DNA of 13,261 bases, taken from contig CAZVAQ010000096.1 of the NCBI GenBank assembly GCA_964625145.1, positions 1 to 13,261 on the forward strand, given 5' to 3'. This DNA comes from CAYTRP01 sp964625145 (GTDB lineage: Bacteria > Sumerlaeota > Sumerlaeia > SLMS01 > JAHLLQ01). Both the position numbers and the translations under genes were made by a program. Each line of letters opens with the position of its first letter. Positions within the stretch are counted from its first letter, which is position 1. This document shows, in pieces, positions 7,134-13,261 of this stretch. The notes beneath the pieces are model-generated. The model saw only the letters and a list, made by a program, of their open reading frames with translations. It made no database searches and was not told the DNA's origin.

Positions 7134-7587
7134 TTAGGCAGGGAGCAAATTCTCGACGGCGACTTCATGCGATGGAGCTGCTTATGGAGAGATCACCGAG
7201 TCCCGCTGGTGGATGCTGATATCCTTGTAGGTTTCTGCCTTGATGTCAGGCGATCGATGGACTTCCAGCCGGTTTTCGCCAAGATTGACGATCCAGTACT
7301 CGGGGATTCCCGCGGCCGCAGACATCTGCAGCTCCCTGCCCTTGTCCATGGCGAGGGTGGAATCGGATGCATCAATGACAAGCAGCACTTCCTTTGGCCG
7401 GATGTCCCGCTGTTCAGTCAGCCGACGCAGCAAGATGAAGTCCGGCTCCGGCAAATCCCGTGCGGTCAGGCGGACAGGCACTTGTGAGGCCACGTCGTGC
7501 TTGGCGCCGATGGCGCAGCCCCTCCGGCGTCACACCGTATGAGGGCGACTAGGCCTCGGATTCGGGGATTTGCTCAATGACTGACAC
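7134..7587 (-). pseudogene. Uma2 family (PD-(D/E)XK-like) nuclease gene, decayed
   Basis: A good start remains: AAGGAGAT (7594-7601) precedes GTG 7587 and encodes MSVIEQIPESEA, then a TAG. The body resumes in another frame around 7525 and carries Uma2-type sequence: AKHDVASQVPVRL, LPEPDFILL, EVLLVIDASDSTLAMD and AAAGIPEYWIVN. It then meets TAA (7184-7182) after VISP. The expected family C-terminus continues in the same frame beyond that stop as AAPSHEVAVENLLPA, ending at TAA 7134-7136. Intact Uma2 proteins are about 180-200 residues, so roughly 50-70 N-terminal residues are missing. The conserved lysine of the family motif DRxxKxxxYA is replaced (DKGRELQMSA), and the usual glutamate of VIEVSD is Asp. 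A 103-codon open frame (7182-7493) is what survives. Uma2 genes occur in many copies in some genomes; decay of one copy would be unremarkable. Confidence 0.75.
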
Positions 7588-7602
7588 GATGACATCTCCT
7601 TG

Positions 7603-7656
7603 GGGCGGCAGGGAATGCCAATTGCACTGGCAATCCCTTCGCATTCCTTGCCGCCC
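7603..7656. repeat. 16-bp inverted repeat with an alternative internal hairpin
   Basis: GGGCGGCAGGGAATGC (7603-7618) pairs along all 16 positions, one as G-T, with GCATTCCTTGCCGCCC (7641-7656). The 22-nt loop holds ATTGC-ACTG-GCAAT (7621-7634). Alternatively GGGAATGCCA (7611-7620) pairs at nine of ten positions with TGGCAATCCC (7628-7637), which excludes the long stem. It lies 30 bp after the symporter stop and directly before the Shine-Dalgarno of the Uma2 remnant. There is no T-run on either side, so a simple intrinsic terminator is doubtful. A structured leader, a processing signal or a palindromic repeat fits equally. Confidence 0.6.
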
Positions 7657-7685
7657 GGCAACACCGAAGCCGGATCATCCGCCTC

Positions 7686-9367
<1,682 letters not shown>

Positions 9368-9371
<4 letters not shown>

Positions 9372-9706
9372 GCGCCGCCCTCCCCGCCATTGCGTGCCGC
9401 GCCGCCATTGGCCACGCCCGCCGCGCGAAGGCGTGCCTCATGCCGCGCATCCAGCTTCTTCATCACCGCCACATAGATCAGGATCAGCAGTAGAAAGGCA
9501 TAGATGGCGCCCTGTTGCCCCATCCAGAATCCAAATGGAATCTGGCCGATGGTAAATTGGTTCAGCCATTCGACGAACAGGACACTGCAACCCAGCGAGA
9601 CAAACGCCCACGCCACCAGCAGGATGTAAATCAGCCGCTTGTTGTCGCGCCAATACTCGCGGTCGGCGCGCTCGCGGGCGGACAGGGCGGAATCACCCTT
9701 TTGCAT
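9368..9706 (-). CDS. DUF4212 domain protein, small subunit of sodium/solute symporter (112 aa)
   Basis: This small inner-membrane protein is the usual partner of VC_2705-type symporters. The N-terminal YWRDNKRLIYILL stretch (18-30) is the family signature. Two membrane segments follow at about 25-46 and 66-84, joined by NQFTIGQIPFGFWMGQQG, and the glycine-rich tail is charged. ATG 9706 is chosen because GGAGGTGG lies about 7 nt upstream and the family sequence begins soon after. The open frame extends farther upstream, but that part reads as non-coding and would run into the divergent promoter region. The stop overlaps the symporter start by ATGA. Its exact role (assembly, stability or regulation of the large subunit) is not established to my knowledge. 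Confidence 0.92.
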
Positions 9707-9860
9707 TGGACCACCTCCAGAGACGGATTCCCTACGAGAGCGCCAGCGGGACAAGCATGGTCGAGGGAAAAATGCCACGGGCCGAAGAAAGTCCCGTATT
9801 CGACTTGTGCCCAACCGTTGCATGCTTCACCAGTGGCGTATCCTGCCACCCGAGGTGCCC

Positions 9861-11096
9861 ATGAACCGCGCGGTTTCCCTCGCCCCCTTGAAGCTTCGCC
9901 TGTCCGGTCTTTGCGGCATTGCCCTGCTCGCTGCTGCTGCCGCCATGCCTGGTTGCGCCACCAATTCACGATCCGCCCACGGAGCCCCCGAGGTGACCTC
10001 GCCCCCCGTCCTTGACCTGCACACCGACATCCTCCTGCGCGTGATCGACCATGGCGTGGACCTGGCCAGCGCGCCGCAATGGACCCAGGTCAACCTCGAC
10101 ACCATGGAAGCCGGCAACGTGCAGGACCAGGTCTTTGCCGTGTGGGTCAGCTCGCGCGACACGGACGGCCTGTCCGCCGCGCAGCGTGCGCTGCAGATGA
10201 TCGACCTGTTCGAGGAGCAGGCCGCCCGGCATTCCGATCGCATGGCCTTGGCCACCACCGTGGCCGAGTCCGACCGCATTCGCGCCAGCGGCCGCATCGC
10301 CGTCTGGCTTTGGGTGGAGGGTGGCATCCCCATCGCCGAGGACCTCGCGATGTTGCGCACGTTTCATCGCCTTGGCGTGCGCGGGATGACGTTGACGTGG
10401 ACCAACAACCTCTCGTGGGCGGGATCCTCATCGGACCGCGAGAATGACCAGATGGGATTGACGGAGTTTGGCCGCGAGGTCGTCCGCGAGATGAACCGCA
10501 TCGGCATGATCGTCGATGTCAGCCATGTCTCCGAGCGCACTTTCTACGACGCGTTGGAGGTCACCACCAAACCCGTCGTCGCGTCGCATTCCGGTTGTCG
10601 CGCCCTGTGCGAGAACGACCGCAACCTGACAGACGACCAATTGCGCGCCATTGCCGCCAACGGCGGAGTCGTGGGGATCGCGGCCTTCAGTACTTTCCTG
10701 AAGGACGCGTGGAATGAACATGTCGACGAGGCGGAGGAAAAGGTCTCGGCGCAGATCGATGCCCTGCGGCAGCAGCTCGGCGAGAACCGCGGCATGGAAT
10801 TCCGCGACGCCCGCCGGCGCCTGATCCAATCCGCCATGCCCGACGAAGCCCAGGTCACCATCGACGATTACGTCGACCACATCGAGCACGCCATCAAGAT
10901 CGCCGGCCCGAAACACGTTGCCATCGGTTCGGACTTCGACGGCATCTCCGCATTCCCGCTCGGACTGGAGCGCGCTTCAGACTGGCCGAAAGTGGCGGAA
11001 GCCATGCGCAAGCGCGGCTTCGACGAGCAGACCATCCGCGATGTCTTCAGCGAAAACGCAAGGCGGGTGTTTAGGGAGGTGCTGGACGGGGAGTGA
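9861..11096 (+). CDS. M19 family dipeptidase (renal dipeptidase type), exported (411 aa)
   Basis: This is a zinc dipeptidase of family M19, which hydrolyses dipeptides, including ones with a D-residue at the C-terminal side in some members. The complete metal set is present and spaced as in renal dipeptidase: H54 and D56 (LDLHTD), E153 (WVEGG), H222 (VDVSH) and H243 (ASHSG). The catalytic-site aspartate D358 is in IGSDFDG. Residues 1-32 form a secretion signal with a hydrophobic core (LCGIALLAAAAA) ending MPGC. C32 could be lipidated, although Met-Pro in the lipobox is unusual. ATG 9861 is preferred because it begins the signal, with GAGG at 9852-9855 as ribosome site; the longer open frame from 9639 overlaps the divergent gene. 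It is separated from the symporter operon by a 154-bp divergent region, which hints at shared control. Confidence 0.93.
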   Translation: MNRAVSLAPLKLRLSGLCGIALLAAAAAMPGCATNSRSAHGAPEVTSPPVLDLHTDILLRVIDHGVDLASAPQWTQVNLDTMEAGNVQDQVFAVWVSSRDTDGLSAAQRALQMIDLFEEQAARHSDRMALATTVAESDRIRASGRIAVWLWVEGGIPIAEDLAMLRTFHRLGVRGMTLTWTNNLSWAGSSSDRENDQMGLTEFGREVVREMNRIGMIVDVSHVSERTFYDALEVTTKPVVASHSGCRALCENDRNLTDDQLRAIAANGGVVGIAAFSTFLKDAWNEHVDEAEEKVSAQIDALRQQLGENRGMEFRDARRRLIQSAMPDEAQVTIDDYVDHIEHAIKIAGPKHVAIGSDFDGISAFPLGLERASDWPKVAEAMRKRGFDEQTIRDVFSENARRVFREVLDGE

Positions 11097-11113
11097 TGTG
11101 TGAAGGAGAAAGG

Positions 11114-11233
11114 ATGAAGCGCAACCCGGCTTCGCACTTTGCGACGAAACCAGGCTATCCAAATGTGATCCCTACCGGGATCAATCTTGACTCGGAGCTG
11201 CGCGTGACATCTACGGCCGGGCGCATCCGATAA
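11114..11233 (+). CDS. Possible 39-codon small ORF overlapping the structured element
   Basis: AAGGAG at 11103-11108 lies 5 nt before ATG 11114, and the frame runs 39 codons to TAA 11231. The peptide (starting MKRNPASHFATKPGYPN, containing NVIPTGINLD) matches no family I can name and has no membrane segment. It is 17 bp after the M19 gene and could be translated from the same message. It lies inside the crossing inverted-repeat element, so the open frame may be a by-product of conserved RNA structure. The ribosome site is the main argument for it. Confidence 0.25.
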   Translation: MKRNPASHFATKPGYPNVIPTGINLDSELRVTSTAGRIR

Positions 11234-11274
11234 GGGTGCAAAGTGCTAGTCAAGACGCCCTGTTGCGCAGCTCC
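11134..11274. ncRNA. Candidate pseudoknotted RNA element (crossing inverted repeats)
   Basis: Three perfect complementary pairs occur: GCACTTTGC (11134-11142) with GCAAAGTGC (11238-11246), TCTTGACT (11185-11192) with AGTCAAGA (11248-11255), and GGAGCTGCGC (11194-11203) with GCGCAGCTCC (11265-11274). Their order is A B C then A' B' C', so the helices cross rather than nest. A perfect hairpin TGATCCC-TACC-GGGATCA (11166-11183) sits between A and B. On the plus strand a run of six T follows at about 11312-11317. Either strand could fold. The element lies in the spacer between the convergent M19 and PAP2 genes. No known RNA family is recognised. Confidence 0.45.
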
Positions 11275-11336
11275 CACGCGGCCCGGCTGCATGCACAGAA
11301 GACACGGCACCTTTTTTGATACGCCAACGGCCCCAG

Positions 11337-12122
11337 TCACCCACTTGCCCGCAGGAAGGGAATGCGCTGGAGCCATCCGCTGATGGGGTAGGCGAGGCGG
11401 TTCGTGACCATGGCGAATCGCTTGGCGGTCCAATCGAAAAGGCCGGTACCTTCCACGATGCACCATGCAATAGTCGCGAAGAAAAAGCTCCCCGTGATGA
11501 CGTCCGTGACCCAGTGAGCACCGCCCACGAGGCGCGGCATGATCGCGATGAAGGCGATGGTGCAAAAGGCGATGGCATAACCGCGGGGTGCGCGCAGGAT
11601 GAAGTAGAGGCACAGGTACAGGGCCACGAGGCCATGGTCGGCCGGATAGGAATTGCTGGAGCGATCCTTGACATCCCAATCCGGGAAGAGGTCGCGCAGC
11701 CTGATCGGTGAATCGAGGACCCGCGTGGGGCTGAGGCGGCGATAGTGAACCACCTCGAAGAAGACATGTACCGTGGCCATGACGAGCAGCAGCGTCAGCA
11801 TCAGCGTGCAAAGCTCGGCACATCGCCGTCCGGCGGTTTCGCGATCCGTGCGCCAGAAGCAATATGCCGCGAAGCAACTGAGATAGATGACTCCGATCGT
11901 TGCATCAAAAGTGCGATGGTTGGCGAATGCCCAATAGAGCTGCCAATAACTCCCCCCCCATTCGAGGGATCCATTCAGCGTGTAGAAGATGAACTCGTCA
12001 ACCTGGTCCAGCAACGGCGCAGTCCATGGGATCAGCCATGCGACCATGATCATGGTGGCGATTGCCGCAAGGACGTTGCGGGTCTGGAGATTGCCAAAGA
12101 CTCCCAGTTGCTTGATGGGCAT
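11337..12122 (-). CDS. PAP2 superfamily membrane phosphatase (261 aa)
   Basis: This is a multi-pass membrane phosphatase of the type-2 phosphatidic acid phosphatase fold, acting on lipid phosphates or pyrophosphates. Hydrophobic segments lie near residues 17-35, 73-90, 106-123, 164-177, 182-195 and 207-224. The second PAP2 motif appears as PADHG (160-164), in place of the usual PSGH. The third is RLVGGAHWVTD (197-207), giving R197, H203 and D207. The first motif (KxxxxxxRP) is not canonical; K152 in WDVKDRSSNSYP may take its place. Start ATG 12122 fits the first membrane segment, although no clear Shine-Dalgarno precedes it. It lies 72 bp downstream of the aldo/keto reductase on the same strand and could share its transcript. 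Substrate is not predictable; undecaprenyl pyrophosphate or a lipid A-type substrate are possibilities only. Confidence 0.85.
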   Translation of the reverse strand: MPIKQLGVFGNLQTRNVLAAIATMIMVAWLIPWTAPLLDQVDEFIFYTLNGSLEWGGSYWQLYWAFANHRTFDATIGVIYLSCFAAYCFWRTDRETAGRRCAELCTLMLTLLLVMATVHVFFEVVHYRRLSPTRVLDSPIRLRDLFPDWDVKDRSSNSYPADHGLVALYLCLYFILRAPRGYAIAFCTIAFIAIMPRLVGGAHWVTDVITGSFFFATIAWCIVEGTGLFDWTAKRFAMVTNRLAYPISGWLQRIPFLRASG

Positions 12123-12194
12123 GTAGGATGATTCCGTGTGGGTGATGTTCTCGTCTGGCGCGATGGGCGGGACCCGGTGCGATTACTGTGAGCC

Positions 12195-13127
12195 TCAAGT
12201 GAGCCCGGGCCACTTCGCCCCGCTCTTCATTTCCGCCGCGGCGAATGCTTCCCGGATTTGCCGGATTGCTGCTTCAGGAAGCGGCGGCATCTTCGCGATC
12301 TCCACGTTGCGCTTCGCGTTGTCGGGATTCGTCGTTCCGATGATGGCGGAGTGAACACCATCCTGCGCGAGTGTGAAGCGAAGGGCGACCTCTGCCCAAT
12401 CCGCGTCCGTGTCCAGGGCGAGATCCTCCAGCTTCAGGCCCATCGCCTTGAATCGCTCGTGGTAGCTCTTCGCGTAGTCCTTGTAGAGCCCGCGCTGGGA
12501 TTCCAACGGCTTCCAGGCGACGTTGGCGATGGGACGCTTGGCGATCACGCCGACATTGTGCTGCCGCGCAGCGGGGAGGACCGCGTCGATGTTGCACTGG
12601 TCCGTGATGTTGATGGAGGTCTCGATGACCGCGACCTCCGGATGGGCCGCGGCGGCGGCCGCTGCTTCGTTGTCACCGGAGTACCCGGCGAAGCGGATTT
12701 TTCCCGCCTCGCGCGCCTTGATCAGCGCACCAAGTGCCTCGCCGCGCTGGAATGTCTCCAGATCGCACGAATGTAGCAGCATCACGTCGATATGATCAGT
12801 CTTCAGGCGCTTCAGCGAGCGGTCGATCGTGGCCAGGAGGAGTTGCTCACTCCACCACTTCCCGGGAAGATCGGGGAACTCCGGGCCGCACTTGCTGACG
12901 AGCACGTACTCGTCGCGCCGGTGGCTGATTGCCTGGCCAATGGCTTCCTCGGAACCCTCGTAGATGGCCGCCGTGTCGATCAGGTTCGCGCCATCGTCGA
13001 GCAATTGGTTCAGGATGCGCGAGATGCGGTCCTGTTCAATCTGCAAATACCCGACCGGCGCGGCACCGAACCCCAGGACGGAAACCTCCAATCCGGTTTT
13101 ACCAAATCGGCGGCGTGGGATAGTCAT
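12195..13127 (-). CDS. Aldo/keto reductase (310 aa)
   Basis: This is a cytoplasmic NAD(P)H-dependent oxidoreductase with the (beta/alpha)8 aldo/keto reductase fold. The N-terminal RRFGKTGLEVSVLGFGAAPVG stretch (residues 6-26) is typical. The catalytic tetrad is visible as D51 (LIDTA), Y56 (AAIYEGSEE), K79 (LVSKCG) and H119 (MLLHSCD). Cofactor-side features include AIIGTTNP near the C-terminus. An alanine run (AAAAAAAHPEVA) after GYSGDNE is a loop variation. The length is usual. ATG 13127 has AGGAG 8 nt upstream. It is 83 bp downstream of an AraC-type gene end on the same strand, so it may be that regulator's target or operon partner. The substrate is not predictable. Confidence 0.93.
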   Translation of the reverse strand: MTIPRRRFGKTGLEVSVLGFGAAPVGYLQIEQDRISRILNQLLDDGANLIDTAAIYEGSEEAIGQAISHRRDEYVLVSKCGPEFPDLPGKWWSEQLLLATIDRSLKRLKTDHIDVMLLHSCDLETFQRGEALGALIKAREAGKIRFAGYSGDNEAAAAAAAHPEVAVIETSINITDQCNIDAVLPAARQHNVGVIAKRPIANVAWKPLESQRGLYKDYAKSYHERFKAMGLKLEDLALDTDADWAEVALRFTLAQDGVHSAIIGTTNPDNAKRNVEIAKMPPLPEAAIRQIREAFAAAEMKSGAKWPGLT

Positions 13128-13210
13128 GGCAGGGGCTCCTGTCGGAGGAAGTCAGTTCGTCGACAGTATTCGGCGCGGAGGCGCAAGGGGCAACCGAAGT
13201 AATCCCGCCG

Positions 13211-13261
13211 TCATCGGCTCCCCGCCCGGAACTCGCTCGGCGAGAGTCCCACCTTGTCGCT
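13211..13261 (-). CDS. C-terminal end of an AraC/XylS-type transcriptional regulator, cut by window edge
   Basis: Only the last 16 codons and TGA stop (13213-13211) are in the window, reading SDKVGLSPSEFRAGSR. The VGLSPSEFR ending matches the tail of the second helix-turn-helix of AraC-family regulators (consensus GxSPxxFR). The reading is short, so the family call rests on that single motif. The gene would end 83 bp before the aldo/keto reductase start and may regulate it. Confidence 0.6.
   Translation of the reverse strand, partial: SDKVGLSPSEFRAGSR

Noticed and set aside
7182..7493. Intact 103-aa Uma2-like gene
   Set aside because: The N-terminal part is missing, the family C-terminus continues beyond the stop, and the original start lies in another frame upstream.
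9639..9860. Longer N-terminus for the M19 dipeptidase
   Set aside because: It would overlap the divergent DUF4212 gene and bury the secretion signal 74 residues inside the protein.
11155..11877. 240-codon minus-strand open frame
   Set aside because: Most of it is an out-of-frame shadow of the PAP2 gene, and the rest is the structured spacer.

Overview
The window is 13.3 kb of high-GC bacterial chromosome with ordinary, compact bacterial gene organisation. It carries no phage, insertion-sequence or CRISPR signature. The genes (class II B12-dependent ribonucleotide reductase, TrmB, an M24 peptidase, an AarF/UbiB-type protein, a two-subunit sodium/solute symporter, an M19 dipeptidase) do not fix a phylum. 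A lipoprotein-type signal on the M19 enzyme and a decayed Uma2-family gene would suit a diderm, possibly uncultured, environmental lineage, but that is inference only.

Layout. (1) Positions 1-738, minus strand: the first 246 codons of a class II ribonucleotide reductase (nrdJ), which runs off the left edge. Its upstream region (739-1416) carries two NrdR-box-like 16-mers spaced exactly 31 bp, followed by three DnaA-box-like 9-mers spaced 22 and 33 bp. (2) 1417-4801, plus strand: an unrecognised membrane-anchored acidic-linker protein, an M24 Xaa-Pro-type peptidase, an unrecognised 122-aa protein, and trmB. The last three are closely spaced and probably form an operon. (3) 4802-5348: a gene-poor stretch with a terminator-like hairpin, a 14-bp palindrome and a long nested inverted repeat. 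(4) 5349-7073, minus: an AarF/UbiB (ABC1) atypical kinase. (5) 7134-7587, minus: remains of a Uma2-family nuclease gene, disrupted by a deletion/frameshift and a stop codon. Upstream of it is a hairpin that can fold in two exclusive ways. (6) 7686-9706, minus: a DUF4212 small subunit and a VC_2705-type sodium/solute symporter, overlapping by ATGA. (7) 9861-11096, plus: an exported M19 (renal-dipeptidase-type) dipeptidase, divergent from the symporter. (8) 11097-11336: a convergent spacer holding three perfect inverted repeats of 8-10 bp in crossing order plus a perfect 7-bp hairpin, the layout of a pseudoknotted RNA. A 39-codon ORF with a good Shine-Dalgarno overlaps it. (9) 11337-13261, minus: a PAP2 phosphatase, an aldo/keto reductase, and the last 16 codons of an AraC-type regulator.

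How the parts may work together. The nrdJ promoter looks set up for deoxynucleotide feedback through NrdR and perhaps for coupling to replication through DnaA. The dipeptidase and the symporter face away from each other across 154 bp and could share control, with hydrolysis outside the membrane feeding uptake, but the transported solute is unknown. The AraC remnant lies just upstream of the aldo/keto reductase on the same strand and may regulate it.

The best candidate for something undescribed is the crossing inverted-repeat element at 11134-11274. The nested inverted repeat at 5042-5177 is second.
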